A stretch of 64,000 nucleotides of DNA from Lysinibacillus pakistanensis (GTDB lineage Bacteria; Bacillota; Bacilli; Bacillales_A; Planococcaceae): positions 3,594,501-3,658,500 of the forward strand of contig NZ_CP126101.1 of NCBI RefSeq assembly GCF_030123245.1, written 5' to 3'. Under the pieces are notes generated by a model that saw only the letters and a list, made by a program, of their open reading frames with translations, did not search any database and was not told the DNA's origin. Positions within the stretch are counted from its first letter, which is position 1; each line of letters starts with the position of its first letter. Made by a program: the position numbers and the translations under genes. This document shows, piece by piece, positions 27,827 through 37,537 of the stretch.

Positions 27827-27985
27827 ATGGACAATCCGAGCGGTTTTCACGCACACCTGAGCGGAACTACTGGCTACCCGAGCGGTTTTCTTGCTAACCC
27901 GAGCAAATTGGCTGAAAACCCGAGCAATGTTTTCGTTGATCCGAGCGAATCAGCAGGCGAACTGAGCAGCTTTTGGCCCACCTGA
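27827..27985 (+). CDS. Candidate small ORF made of seven-codon repeats
   Basis: An ATG at 27827, five bases after GGAG, opens a 52-codon frame through the 21-bp array, ending at TGA 27983-27985. Because 21 is a multiple of three, each unit gives a seven-residue repeat starting Pro-Ser or Leu-Ser (MDNPSGFHAHLSG, then YPSGFLANPSKLAENPS and so on). The frame closes where the last interval is 20 bases long. An open frame across one unit tends to stay open across copies, so openness alone is weak evidence. No family is recognised. It is listed because a ribosome binding site and start codon are present, but an untranslated DNA or RNA element is at least as likely. Confidence 0.25.
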   Translation: MDNPSGFHAHLSGTTGYPSGFLANPSKLAENPSNVFVDPSESAGELSSFWPT

Positions 27986-28001
27986 GCAATTTTTATTAGT
28001 C
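27836..28001. repeat. Tandem array of eight 20-21-bp degenerate repeats
   Basis: Eight units start at 27836, 27857, 27878, 27899, 27920, 27941, 27962 and 27982. Each begins with C-C/T-GAGC, usually followed by GG, GA or AA, and continues with a variable 13-base segment that is often T-rich at first. Six intervals are exactly 21 bases and the last is 20. Two units (1 and 3) share CCGAGCGGTTTTC. The array lies between marR and the apt terminator. It is too short and its spacers too degenerate for a CRISPR. Its role is unknown. Confidence 0.9.
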
Positions 28002-28016
28002 GGTCAAAACTCCATC

Positions 28017-28048
28017 CAAAAAAGCGCCATAATCATTTGGCGCTTTTC
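28017..28048. terminator. Terminator between the array and apt
   Basis: The stem AAAAGCGCCA pairs with TGGCGCTTTT and has T/A flanks on both sides. It lies 11 bases after the apt stop and should terminate the recJ-apt transcript. Confidence 0.85.
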
Positions 28049-28059
28049 CTTTGTCTGTA

Positions 28060-28572
28060 TTAATATTCAATAAGTGTTTTCACATTTAAATCGCCAAGTT
28101 TTGCACGGCCGTTTAGCTCTGTTAATTCGATTAGGAAGGCACAGCCAACAACCTGACCACCCAATTGTTCCACTAAACGAACTGTTGCTTCAACAGTACC
28201 GCCAGTTGCAAGTAAATCATCACAAATTAACACCTTTTGACCTGGTTTAATGGCATCTTTATGCATAGTTAATGTATCTTTTCCGTATTCAAGACCATAA
28301 TCAGCACTTACCACTTCACGGGGTAATTTTCCTGGTTTACGAACAGGGGCAAAGCCAATTTCAAGGGCATAAGCAACTGGACACCCAATAATAAAACCAC
28401 GAGCCTCTGGACCCACTATAATTTCTGCGCCTAACTCTTTCGCATACGTGACAATTTGATCTGTTGCATATTTGTATGCTGGACCATTATCCATAATTGT
28501 TGTGATATCCTTGAAGCTAATGCCCTCTTTTGGCCAGTTCTCAACCGTTGTTACATATTGCTTTAAATCCAT
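28060..28572 (-). CDS. apt: Adenine phosphoribosyltransferase
   Basis: Apt salvages adenine by converting it with PRPP to AMP. The 170-residue length is exact for the bacterial enzyme. The PRPP-binding motif [13 protein letters not shown] spans residues 114-126. The N-terminal [19 protein letters not shown] and the hood-region [11 protein letters not shown] are characteristic. It lies 33 bases after recJ, in the conserved recJ-apt order that usually continues to relA. Here the array and four further genes separate apt from relA. Confidence 0.98.
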   Translation of the reverse strand: MDLKQYVTTVENWPKEGISFKDITTIMDNGPAYKYATDQIVTYAKELGAEIIVGPEARGFIIGCPVAYALEIGFAPVRKPGKLPREVVSADYGLEYGKDTLTMHKDAIKPGQKVLICDDLLATGGTVEATVRLVEQLGGQVVGCAFLIELTELNGRAKLGDLNVKTLIEY

Positions 28573-28605
28573 TTTATTGCTCCTCCTACGAACCTTTTTC
28601 GTCTA

Positions 28606-30924
28606 TTAATGTAATCGTTCATCAAACCATTGTTTTAATTCTATATAAGGGGCATAAACTAGCTTTTGCTCCATTTCAATCTGTTCTGAACGTTGTTTGT
28701 AAGACGGTGCCTCCGTAAGCGCCTGTTTTGTGGCATTCACGTTGACAGTCGTCAGTCCACTCTCCATTTTAACAAAACCAAGCTCAAAAAACACCTGTGT
28801 CATAAATTTTAATGCATCTAACGGCCAACCTGTATGCTTTGCTAAATCAGCTAAATGCATATTGAGTGGAAAAGCAGGACGGTTTTTCAAAAATTTATAG
28901 TACCAAGCAAATTGCTCGCGAGTCGGCAATCCATTAAAATATTGCGAATCAGGCATATAGAAATGTGCATAAATACGGGATGGAGCTGTTTTTTGCAAGA
29001 CATTTTCTAACAGTTGAACATTTTGTGGTAAATCTAAAAGCACGATATAATTGCTTTGTTCCACATTTGAAAGTGAAGAATCTACTGCTAAAATAGGCTC
29101 ACCAATAAGAGATTGGTAGTAAGTCACCGTCTCTTGACGGAAGGCAATAAAAGTTACTTCTTCTTTCGGAATGGTATTTAACCAGCGAGCCGTTTGACGA
29201 ATACCACGAATATCAAATAATTGCCATTCTGTCGTTTGGACATCCTCTATCATAAATTGTGCTTTTTTACGCCCTTGCCATTCGTTAATTTGTAAATCCC
29301 CAGTAAATGATACTTTTATTCCATATGTTAACTCGTCGTGTAAATGTCCTTTATTGAAACCGACACTATCCAATTTTTCATAGCCATCCGTCAATTCCAT
29401 TTTTATATGGTTTTCTGCTGCCCCAATTTTCCGCATAGAGGATATCTCTACATCTTCAAGCACATAAACAGGCTTTGGAAAATCTGTACCATATGGACCA
29501 AGCGTTGAAATTTCTTCAATGGCATCTGCTGAAATTTCATCCAGCTTCAGAGGAATGTCGATAGTCAATACAGGTGTCAGTTGCTCCTGTGATAAACAAG
29601 CTTTTGCTTGAGCATCTAAGCGTAATCTTAATTCGTCAACATGCTCGCTAGCTAATGTCATGCCGGCTGCCATAGGATGCCCACCAAAATGAGGCAGTAT
29701 ATCTCTATTCTTGGCTAGTTCATTGTACAAATGGAATCCTTCAATACTACGGGCAGAGCCTTTTGCTGTCCCTTTTTCATTGTCTAATGAAAGTACAATT
29801 GTTGGACGGTAATAAAGTTCAACAAGTCGAGATGCAACTATTCCCACGACACCTGCATTCCAGCCCTCTCCTGCTATAACTATAACAAGTGAATTGCGAA
29901 TTTTTTCATCCGATTCAATAAGAGCAACTGCCTGATCTGTTATGCTTTTAACAATATCTTTGCGTTCACTATTACATGCATTGAGCTGTTTTGCCAATGC
30001 TGTTGCCTTTGCATGATCCTCGGCCATTAATAGCTCTACACCTGGTGCTGCTTCGCCAAGGCGACCAACTGCATTTAAGCGAGGACCAAAATAAAAGCCG
30101 ATTGTTTCTTCGTTGATTTTAGCTTGCTCGGCACTTGCTACTTCACACATTGCCAATACCCAAGGGCTAAGAGAACGGCGCATTTCTTCTATTCCTCGTT
30201 TGACAAGATAGCGATTTTCATCCACTAATGGTACTAAATCTGCAATTGTTCCGACAGCTACCAATTCTATTAAATGTGTAGGTAACTCCCCATATAGGGC
30301 ATGCGCTAACTTAAAAGCGACACCTACACCTGCAAGCTCGCCAAATGGATAATGCCCTTCTGGTATACGAGGATGTAAAATAATATCCGCTGGTGGTAAT
30401 TCATCGCCAGGTTCATGATGGTCTGTGACAATAACATCCATTCCAAGTTCCTTCGCAATACGAATCGGTTCAATGCCCGAAATTCCATTATCTACTGTAA
30501 TAATTAGCTTGACACCCTCGTCACATGCTTCACGAAATAAATCCCCATGAGGTCCATAGCCATGAATAAAACGATTCGGAATTTTAAACGATACATCCGC
30601 TCCAAGATCAAGTAGCACATTAAGCATGACAGTTGTACTTGTCACACCATCGGCATCATAATCGCCATAAACTAATATTTTTTCTCCATCTTCAAGTGCT
30701 TGCTCAATACGTGCCACAGCTTCTGCCATGTTATGCATTAAAAATGGGTCATGAATATTTGCCTCTGTCATATTTAATAAACTCTCTGCATCAGTGGTTG
30801 TTGTGCAGCCCCGTGCCGCTAAAATCTTTGCCGCAATTGCAGATAGCTGTAGGTCATTTTGTAATGTTTGTACAAGTTTGGCATCTGGTCGCTCCACTCG
30901 CCATCTTTTTTTTGATAGAATCAT
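28606..30924 (-). CDS. recJ: Single-stranded-DNA 5'-3' exonuclease RecJ
   Basis: RecJ degrades single-stranded DNA 5' to 3' in recombination and repair. The DHH phosphoesterase motifs are in order: VYGDYDADGVTS (about 85-96), TVDNGISG, TDHHEPGDELPPAD, and the DHHA1 motif FGGHPMAAGMTLA near residue 365. At 772 residues it is longer than the E. coli enzyme. The extra C-terminal part (about 560-772) is the RecJ C-terminal domain typical of Firmicutes. It is followed closely by apt. Confidence 0.96.
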   Translation of the reverse strand: MILSKKRWRVERPDAKLVQTLQNDLQLSAIAAKILAARGCTTTTDAESLLNMTEANIHDPFLMHNMAEAVARIEQALEDGEKILVYGDYDADGVTSTTVMLNVLLDLGADVSFKIPNRFIHGYGPHGDLFREACDEGVKLIITVDNGISGIEPIRIAKELGMDVIVTDHHEPGDELPPADIILHPRIPEGHYPFGELAGVGVAFKLAHALYGELPTHLIELVAVGTIADLVPLVDENRYLVKRGIEEMRRSLSPWVLAMCEVASAEQAKINEETIGFYFGPRLNAVGRLGEAAPGVELLMAEDHAKATALAKQLNACNSERKDIVKSITDQAVALIESDEKIRNSLVIVIAGEGWNAGVVGIVASRLVELYYRPTIVLSLDNEKGTAKGSARSIEGFHLYNELAKNRDILPHFGGHPMAAGMTLASEHVDELRLRLDAQAKACLSQEQLTPVLTIDIPLKLDEISADAIEEISTLGPYGTDFPKPVYVLEDVEISSMRKIGAAENHIKMELTDGYEKLDSVGFNKGHLHDELTYGIKVSFTGDLQINEWQGRKKAQFMIEDVQTTEWQLFDIRGIRQTARWLNTIPKEEVTFIAFRQETVTYYQSLIGEPILAVDSSLSNVEQSNYIVLLDLPQNVQLLENVLQKTAPSRIYAHFYMPDSQYFNGLPTREQFAWYYKFLKNRPAFPLNMHLADLAKHTGWPLDALKFMTQVFFELGFVKMESGLTTVNVNATKQALTEAPSYKQRSEQIEMEQKLVYAPYIELKQWFDERLH

Positions 30925-31030
30925 CTTCTCACTTCCTTACGAAGGCTATTATACCGAAAATCTATCTGATTGGCACTATCAGTTAGATTGATAGTTTTAT
31001 CTGCTAAATTCTTGTTTCTGTCCCCCTCAT

Positions 31031-31062
31031 AAAAAAAGCCTACTCATTAAAGAGTAGACTTC
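31031..31062 (-). terminator. Terminator of the trp operon
   Basis: The stem AGTCTACTC pairs with GAGTAGGCT around TTTAAT and is followed by seven T on the minus strand. The trpA stop codon (31047-31049) lies inside the hairpin loop. Confidence 0.85.
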
Positions 31063-31838
31063 TCTAGCACACCTTTAGAAGCGAGCACTAATGATTCAAT
31101 CTTATGCCAATTTTTTTCGTGTAGTGCCGTCACAATCGCACTACCAACAATAACCCCATCACTAAGCGCACCCATACTAATTACCTGCTCAGGTGTCGAA
31201 ATACCAAACCCTGCCATAACAGGAATTTCACTTGCTTCACGTAAGCGAGCAAAATGGTCATCTAAATCATCTGCAAAGCTTGAGCGTGCCCCAGTAATGC
31301 CATTGACTGTCACAGCGTAGACAAAACCTTGACTAGCAGCCGCGATACGTGCGATTCGGTCAGGTGGACTTGTTAACGATACTAGCTGAATGATGTCAAT
31401 ACTATGGGGATTTAATGCCTTCTGTAATATAGCACTTTCCTCTAATGGAACATCAGGAACGATTAACCCCTTTACCCCCCCTGCCACACAAGCTTTCGCA
31501 AATTCCTCTAAGCCATAAGCTAAAATAGGATTAAAATAAGTCATAACCACTAATGGTACGTGAATCTCTGCTCTAAAGGAGGCCAGTTCTTCTAGCACCT
31601 TCCGTAATGTCACACCTGCCGCTAATGCTCGTTCACCTGCTCGTTCTATTGTTGGACCATCCGCAACAGGGTCTGTAAATGGGATACCGACCTCAATGGC
31701 CGTCACTTCCAATTGCTGAAGCTTTAGAATCGTAGGTCTTAACGTTTCTAGCCCACCATCTCCTGCCATAATATATGGCACAAATGCTTTATGACCAGCA
31801 ATTTTTGTTTGTTCAATTGCCTGCTGTAATGTTGTCAT
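31047..31838 (-). CDS. trpA: Tryptophan synthase alpha subunit
   Basis: TrpA cleaves indole-3-glycerol phosphate to indole, which tunnels to TrpB. The 263-residue TIM barrel shows [20 protein letters not shown] with the catalytic Asp, Glu in the earlier EVG segment, [12 protein letters not shown], and the phosphate-binding FGISTPEQV near residue 211. It is the last gene of trpEDCFBA and overlaps trpB by four bases. The operon terminator begins within its stop region. Confidence 0.98.
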   Translation of the reverse strand: MTTLQQAIEQTKIAGHKAFVPYIMAGDGGLETLRPTILKLQQLEVTAIEVGIPFTDPVADGPTIERAGERALAAGVTLRKVLEELASFRAEIHVPLVVMTYFNPILAYGLEEFAKACVAGGVKGLIVPDVPLEESAILQKALNPHSIDIIQLVSLTSPPDRIARIAAASQGFVYAVTVNGITGARSSFADDLDDHFARLREASEIPVMAGFGISTPEQVISMGALSDGVIVGSAIVTALHEKNWHKIESLVLASKGVLEKSTL

Positions 31839-33046
31839 GATACATCCCCTCCTAATGCTTTACGGACTGTATGAACATCTTTATCTCCTCGACCTGATAA
31901 GCATATAACAATGATGTCATCTGTAGACATTGTTTTCGCCAGCTTTGCTGTATAAGCAATAGCATGAGAGCTCTCTAATGCAGGAAGTATGCCTTCTGTA
32001 CGACTTAGTAACTGTAAGCCTTCAAGTGCTTCACTATCTGTAATCGCATCAAAATGAGCACGGCCAATATCATGTAAATAGCAATGTTCTGGGCCCTTTC
32101 CTGGATAATCTAGTCCAGCAGATATAGAGTGCGCCTCCTGTACAAAGCCATTATCATCCTGTAATAAATACATATATGCTCCATGTAAAACACCTAGCTG
32201 ACCACCGGCAATAGCTGCTGCATGTTTTCCTGTTTCAATACCACTTCCAGCAGCCTCCACACCATATAACGCTACAGCTTCGTCATCGACAAAGGGATGA
32301 AACATACCAATTGCATTACTGCCACCACCGATACAGGCAACAACTGCATCTGGTAAACGACCTTCCTTTTCTAAAATTTGCTGTCTCGTTTCAACACCAA
32401 TGACACGCTGGAAGTCTCTGACGATTTTTGGGAATGGATGTGGCCCTAAAGCTGAGCCTAAAATATAATGCGTGTCCTCAACATTTGTCACCCAATAGCG
32501 AAGTGCAGCATTAACAGCATCTTTCAATGTTTTAGACCCTGTTTCGACAGACTCCACTTTTGTACCAAGTAGCTCCATGCGAAATACATTTAGCTGTTGA
32601 CGTTTGATATCCTCAGCACCCATAAAGACAACACACTCAAGGTTTAATAGTGCACATGCTGTTGCCGTTGCTACGCCATGCTGCCCTGCTCCGGTTTCAG
32701 CTACAATTTTCTTTTTACCCATTCGTTTAGCCAGTAGTGCCTGACCTATGGCATTATTGATTTTATGGGCGCCAGTATGATTTAAATCTTCTCGCTTTAA
32801 GTAAATTTTCGCACCACCTAGCTCCTGAGTTAAGTTTTCTGCGTAGTACAACGGTGTCTCACGCCCAACATATTGTTGTAAATAATAAGCTAGCTCATCC
32901 GTAAATTTCTGATCGCTCATTGCCTCATCATAAGCAAACTCTAATTCCTGCAAGGCTGTCATTAATGTTTCTGGAACAAATTGTCCTCCAAATTTTCCGT
33001 AACGTCCTTCCTTTGTCGGTACGCTATTTGCTATTGAATTTACCAT
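31835..33046 (-). CDS. trpB: Tryptophan synthase beta subunit
   Basis: TrpB joins indole and serine with pyridoxal phosphate. The 403-residue length is standard for the TrpB1 type. The PLP lysine is in [15 protein letters not shown] (near residue 94), followed by [15 protein letters not shown]. The PLP phosphate site is [12 protein letters not shown]. Its start codon overlaps the trpF stop (TAATG), indicating coupled translation. Confidence 0.98.
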   Translation of the reverse strand: MVNSIANSVPTKEGRYGKFGGQFVPETLMTALQELEFAYDEAMSDQKFTDELAYYLQQYVGRETPLYYAENLTQELGGAKIYLKREDLNHTGAHKINNAIGQALLAKRMGKKKIVAETGAGQHGVATATACALLNLECVVFMGAEDIKRQQLNVFRMELLGTKVESVETGSKTLKDAVNAALRYWVTNVEDTHYILGSALGPHPFPKIVRDFQRVIGVETRQQILEKEGRLPDAVVACIGGGSNAIGMFHPFVDDEAVALYGVEAAGSGIETGKHAAAIAGGQLGVLHGAYMYLLQDDNGFVQEAHSISAGLDYPGKGPEHCYLHDIGRAHFDAITDSEALEGLQLLSRTEGILPALESSHAIAYTAKLAKTMSTDDIIVICLSGRGDKDVHTVRKALGGDVS

Positions 33047-33660
33047 TATGCTCTTCCCTTCTTTACAGCCTGGATAAATGCATTTATTTTTGCTTCGTCC
33101 TTTATACCATCTGTCTCCACACCGCTTGATACATCTACCATATAGGGCGATACTAGCGATACAGCCTGCGCAATATTTTCAGCTTTCAAACCACCCGCTA
33201 ATATTAATTTATCTCGCGGAATCCCTGCCATCTCTAGAAGTGTCCAATCAAATGTATGGCCGCTTCCGCCTTTAAAATCAGTGCCTGGTGCATCAAATAA
33301 ATAATAGTCAACATTATAATTTGCAGCCGCACGAACATCTTCTTCATCTCGGACTGATAGCGCCTTAATCGCTGGATAACCTTGCTGACGGATAAATTTA
33401 GGTGTCTCTTCACCATGGAACTGCACATAATCTAGTGGCACGCCTTCTACAGCGGCTCGCAATTCCTCCACACTTGGATTAACAAAGACTCCTATTTTCA
33501 AAACTTCTCCTGGTACTTCTTTTGCTAATTGATGTGCCTGTTCAATAGAAATTTGGCGTTTGCTTGGGGCAAAGACAAAACCAATGGCATCTGCCCCTGC
33601 CTCTACCGCCGCTCGTACATGCTGCTGTTCCTTCAGTCCACAAATTTTAACCTTTGTCAT
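33046..33660 (-). CDS. trpF: Phosphoribosylanthranilate isomerase
   Basis: TrpF performs the Amadori rearrangement of phosphoribosylanthranilate. The 204-residue barrel begins with [27 protein letters not shown], carrying the catalytic Cys, and has YVQFHGEE, the catalytic Asp region YYLFDAPG, and [11 protein letters not shown]. It overlaps trpC by four bases and trpB by one. Confidence 0.97.
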   Translation of the reverse strand: MTKVKICGLKEQQHVRAAVEAGADAIGFVFAPSKRQISIEQAHQLAKEVPGEVLKIGVFVNPSVEELRAAVEGVPLDYVQFHGEETPKFIRQQGYPAIKALSVRDEEDVRAAANYNVDYYLFDAPGTDFKGGSGHTFDWTLLEMAGIPRDKLILAGGLKAENIAQAVSLVSPYMVDVSSGVETDGIKDEAKINAFIQAVKKGRA

Positions 33661-34448
33661 ACAGATGCCTCCAACTTGCTTACCTGTAAACTTTTTAGTG
33701 CGGCTCCTGCATCACCACTGCGCATCAAGGACTCGCCAACAAGAACACCACTGGCCCCCATTGCTGCCACCGTTTTAGCATCTTCCTGGTGCCAAATGCC
33801 ACTTTCACTAATTAACACGCGCTCCTCTTCGAACGGGAAAGCTTGTGCAATTTCACGTGTTCGTTCTAAGCTCACCTCAAAGGAACGTAAATCACGGTTA
33901 TTAACGCCAATCAATTGAGCTCCTACTGCCAAAGCTCGTTCAAGCTCCTGAAGATCATGCACTTCAACTAATACCTCTAAATTTAAACTTGTCGCATAGC
34001 TATATAAATCTCGCAGTATCTCATCTGTTAATGCAGCGGCAATTAATAAAATAATGGATGCACCTGATGCTTTGGCAAATCGAATTTGTACACGGTCAAT
34101 CATAAAATCCTTACAAAGAAGAGGTATTTGAACAACATCGGCTACCTCGGCTAAATCCTTAAAGGACCCTTTAAAAAATTCCTTATCTGTTAGTACAGAA
34201 ATAGCCGCTGCCCCTGCTTGTTCATATATTTTTGCTTGAGCAACTGGATCTGCTCCTTCTGCAATAAGCCCTTTAGAAGGCGATGCACGCTTCATCTCAG
34301 AGATAACCTGTAATGTTTCCGATGTTCGTAATTGCTCAAATAATGATGGGCGTGGCTTTTCTGTAAAATAAGCAAGTGGGTCAGGCTGTTCAAGTAAAGC
34401 ACAAACCTCTATTTTTTTCTGTTCAATAATTTTATTTAAAATATTCAT
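33657..34448 (-). CDS. trpC: Indole-3-glycerol phosphate synthase
   Basis: TrpC closes the indole ring by decarboxylating CdRP. The 263-residue protein has EMKRASPSKGLI near residue 50 (catalytic Lys), LCKDFMIDRVQI, LLIAAALTDEIL, LEVLVEVHDLQELERAL, GVNNRDLRSFEV and SESGIWHQEDA, all canonical. It overlaps trpD (ATGA) and trpF. Confidence 0.98.
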   Translation of the reverse strand: MNILNKIIEQKKIEVCALLEQPDPLAYFTEKPRPSLFEQLRTSETLQVISEMKRASPSKGLIAEGADPVAQAKIYEQAGAAAISVLTDKEFFKGSFKDLAEVADVVQIPLLCKDFMIDRVQIRFAKASGASIILLIAAALTDEILRDLYSYATSLNLEVLVEVHDLQELERALAVGAQLIGVNNRDLRSFEVSLERTREIAQAFPFEEERVLISESGIWHQEDAKTVAAMGASGVLVGESLMRSGDAGAALKSLQVSKLEASV

Positions 34449-35476
34449 TGTCCAACCTCCACTTCTTTAATTCTCTCGCTGAAAGCAACGACTGCTTCTA
34501 ATTTCTGTAATGCACGCCCACTAAAAATGCTATCCCTCGCCATTTCTACGCCCTCTTTTACCGTTTCAGCTTTACCATAACTAAAAAGCCCAATACCCGC
34601 GTTTAATAATACTGTGTCAAAGTAAGCACTTTGTTCACCAGCTAATAATTTTCGCATAATAGCTGCATTTTCATCTGCATTTCCCCCTCGGATTGACTCT
34701 AGTGGCGCATAGCTAAGCCCTGCATCCTCTGCAGTTAATGAAAAAGGAATTAAGTCTCCTTTATCCACCAAGACAAAGGTATTTTGCCCAGCTAATGACG
34801 CCTCGTCTAACCCCTGTTGCCCAGAAACAACTATCGCCCGCTCACGTCCAAGCATTTGTAAAACTGAAGCGTACTCCATGACAAAATTAGGTCGATTAAT
34901 ACCCGTAAATTGCGTTGATAATGAAACTGGGTTCGTAAGGGGGCCCACAAGATTAAAAATTGTTGGCTTACCTAGAGATCGACGCACCTCACCAATACGC
35001 TTTAATTTCGGATGCACATTTGGCGCATATAGAAATGCAATTCCCTCTGTCTCCAACAATTCAACAGTTTGCTCAATAGTAATGTTGGTATGGATACCGA
35101 GTGCTTCTAAAACATCCGCACTTCCTGATGCTGAGGAAATTTTGCGATTACCATGCTTAGCCATTTGAACACCTGCTCCAGCTAAAACGAAAGCGGAGGC
35201 AGTACTGATATTAAAGGTATTCAAACCATCACCACCTGTACCACAATTATCCATATATACACTTGCTCTTGTAGGTACATTAAGAGCAAATGAACGCATA
35301 ACAGTTGCCAATGCCGCTACTTCATGCGCCGTTTCACCCTTCGTCGATAATGCTGTTAGAAAGCTAGCAATTTCCTCCTTCGGTGTATCATCCTGGAACA
35401 TCCAATTTGCTGCCTCCAACATTTCTTCATAAATGAGATGCTCTCGCAGCTGAACTTTTTGCTGAATAGCTTCCAT
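34445..35476 (-). CDS. trpD: Anthranilate phosphoribosyltransferase
   Basis: TrpD attaches PRPP-derived ribose phosphate to anthranilate. The 343-residue protein shows the PRPP motif DNCGTGGDGLNTFNIST near residue 78, MAKHGNRKISSASGSADVLEALG, and RRSLGKPTIFNLVGPLTNP. It follows trpE by about 21 bases. No trpG-type glutaminase gene lies in the operon. In many Bacillaceae the amidotransferase subunit is shared with folate synthesis (pabA) elsewhere. Confidence 0.97.
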   Translation of the reverse strand: MEAIQQKVQLREHLIYEEMLEAANWMFQDDTPKEEIASFLTALSTKGETAHEVAALATVMRSFALNVPTRASVYMDNCGTGGDGLNTFNISTASAFVLAGAGVQMAKHGNRKISSASGSADVLEALGIHTNITIEQTVELLETEGIAFLYAPNVHPKLKRIGEVRRSLGKPTIFNLVGPLTNPVSLSTQFTGINRPNFVMEYASVLQMLGRERAIVVSGQQGLDEASLAGQNTFVLVDKGDLIPFSLTAEDAGLSYAPLESIRGGNADENAAIMRKLLAGEQSAYFDTVLLNAGIGLFSYGKAETVKEGVEMARDSIFSGRALQKLEAVVAFSERIKEVEVGQ

Positions 35477-35497
35477 TAATGTTGACCTCCTTCTTTT

Positions 35498-36835
35498 TCA
35501 AATAGCTGTAAAAAAACCCCGTTCTTCCTCTTCTACCTGTTTCGAAATTTCATTGGTATTTGTATATTTCGTAACCGTTATAGTTGTTTGCATATGCATC
35601 GTTTCATTGGCTATCACCATTGATTTTCCTGTTAAGGCAAAATCAAGATGACCATTGAAGCCAATAAATCCAAGGGCACCTCCAAAAATACCAGCAGCCT
35701 GACTTAATTTCTCTAAATGTGCCTTTGGAATTTCCGTTGGTGCGAAGGGCGGTAATGTCGCGGCTAAGACATCAAGTGCATGAAGCATCGGTAAAATTTG
35801 ACCTTCTACCCTAGATGTCATGTGTAAAGCTTGCTTTGAACGTTCAATTTTCATCGTTTCAATTACCTGAATCGAATCTCGGAAGCATACTGACTGCAGC
35901 TCTTGCTGAATAGCGGAAACAAGTACCCCATAAGATTTTCCCATTTCTGTGTTTTCCACTAGCTTCCGTTCTTGTTCCAAGTCTTCACCTTTCGTTTTAC
36001 CTCTAGGAAGCGTTCCTTCAGTTAGCGATGCAATAACTCGCTCACCCTTAACTCGAATAAGACTTTCAGGAGAGGTACCTAAAACAACATGATCCTCAAA
36101 TTCTATATAGTACATATAGGCTGCAGGATTTTTCTTCCGTAACTGACGATATAGAGCGAAAGCATCTCCTTGAAAATCAGCTATTAGGCGCTTCGATAGC
36201 ACAATCCTTGTCGTCTCGTCATCCAAAATATCTTTAATTGCTGTAAGAGAGCTCTCAAAATGTTCATTTGCAGCTGATTGCTTTGGAGCATAATGACAAT
36301 CTGAATCCTCAGCCTCTCTAGCATTTATCAGCTGTTGTGCTAGCTCTTCTAAATTGGGATCCTTTTTTTCTGCATCTATATTTGTATGAATCAGTGTAAC
36401 CTCGTCTGTTACATGGTCAAAAACAATAACTGTCTCATAAACATGAAAATGCACAACGGGTAGCTCCACATTAGCCTGTTCAGTAAAAATTGACGTTGCC
36501 CCATGACCTACATAACCAACAGCACCTCCTGAAAATGGGAACAGCGTAGTATTGGAAATTCGTGGCATTAATCTTTTCAATAACACAAATAAATCACCTT
36601 TATGTGTATATGTTTTTCCTGTTTTATGGGAGTACTCTTGAATTCCATCTCCTTGGCCTTTGTATGTTTTTCTAGGGTTAGCACCAATAAAAGAAAAACG
36701 TCCTACTCCCTCATGCTGGGCTGAACTCTCTAGCAAAAATTTATGATTACCTTGTAAGCGTCTAAAAATTAAAATCGGTGTTAAAGAATCACCATTAATC
36801 GTTTTCATCTTTGTTCTTGAACTAGTAGATAGCAT
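35498..36835 (-). CDS. trpE: Anthranilate synthase component I
   Basis: TrpE makes anthranilate from chorismate. The C-terminal chorismate-binding domain has VLSKRLIADFQGDAF, YMYYIEFEDHVVLGTSPESLIRV, IASLTEGTLPRGKT, and a final GGALGFIGFNGHLDFALTG. The N-terminal part carries the tryptophan-feedback region around LLESSAQHEGVGRFSFIG. ATG 36835 is preferred over a TTG three codons earlier because AAAGGAG lies 10 bases before the ATG and only one before the TTG. A Trp T-box leader precedes it, so transcription should respond to uncharged tRNA-Trp. Confidence 0.97.
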   Translation of the reverse strand: MLSTSSRTKMKTINGDSLTPILIFRRLQGNHKFLLESSAQHEGVGRFSFIGANPRKTYKGQGDGIQEYSHKTGKTYTHKGDLFVLLKRLMPRISNTTLFPFSGGAVGYVGHGATSIFTEQANVELPVVHFHVYETVIVFDHVTDEVTLIHTNIDAEKKDPNLEELAQQLINAREAEDSDCHYAPKQSAANEHFESSLTAIKDILDDETTRIVLSKRLIADFQGDAFALYRQLRKKNPAAYMYYIEFEDHVVLGTSPESLIRVKGERVIASLTEGTLPRGKTKGEDLEQERKLVENTEMGKSYGVLVSAIQQELQSVCFRDSIQVIETMKIERSKQALHMTSRVEGQILPMLHALDVLAATLPPFAPTEIPKAHLEKLSQAAGIFGGALGFIGFNGHLDFALTGKSMVIANETMHMQTTITVTKYTNTNEISKQVEEEERGFFTAI

Positions 36836-36886
36836 AAGTACCAAGCTCCTTTCTAAAATTCCCTATGAATGTAAGATTGCAGAAAA

Positions 36887-37301
36887 TAAAAAAAGCCCTC
36901 TGCAAAAAGGAATTTCCTAATTGCAGAGGACGATCAAGACCGCGTTGCCACCTCTTATTAGAGCATATTGCTCTCCCTTATGTGCTCTGTCTACGCATTG
37001 ACAAATCCATTACGCAAAGATAGTCCGAAGACATCTACTTTTTAACCTTTACATGGTCAATAAAGTTAAAGCACCCCCTATAACGTGGGGAAGCCGTTCG
37101 CTTTTCTTATAAAAGCGACTCTCATAAGTCCATTCACATAAGCTACAAATCAGTTCACACCATCCACTGACTCTCTAAATTGCACGCTTATGCTACTATT
37201 CTTATTCAACAATTTCTCAGCTATTCTTATCTAAACTCAGCTCATCTGTTCTTTGGCTAGCCTCGCTCCCGAAACCTTCTACCATTACCGAACAAAAAGT
37301 T
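36887..37301 (-). promoter_or_regulatory. Tryptophan T-box riboswitch leader of the trp operon
   Basis: On the minus strand Stem I contains the conserved AGAGAGTCAGTGGATGGTG, and the specifier loop reads GTGAATGGACTT, so the specifier is UGG (Trp) at 37130-37132. The T-box AAGAGGTGGCAACGCGGTC (about 36939-36958) carries UGGC, complementary to the GCCA end of tRNA-Trp. The terminator CCTCTGCAA...TTGCAGAGG plus T7 lies at 36887-36931. Confidence 0.95.
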
Positions 37302-37307
37302 AGCCTT

Positions 37308-37336
37308 ATTCTATGCCAAACTACCGGAATTGTCAA
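37308..37336 (-). promoter_or_regulatory. Promoter of the trp operon
   Basis: Minus-strand -35 TTGACA (37331-37336) and -10 TAGAAT (37308-37313) have an ideal 17-base spacer. Transcription would begin at the 5' end of the T-box leader. Confidence 0.85.
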
Positions 37337-37537
37337 TGAATTCTGAGAAAAAGAAAAAAATATGTATGGAATGATGAAAAACTTTATTAGTAAAAATCCC
37401 TTTTATCTATTCAACAAAAAGGAAGTAAAACTACCTAATTTTAAACTTTTACCAAGTATTGACCTTGTAAAAATATCAAGTTATAGTAATTTCAGAACAT
37501 TAATTCTCTAATATTACGAAGGAAAGAAGGAACGTAA

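Noticed and set aside
27836..28001. CRISPR array
   Set aside because: The conserved part is only 6-8 bases, the unit is 21 bases, and there are no cas genes. CRISPR repeats are 21-48 bases with similarly long spacers.
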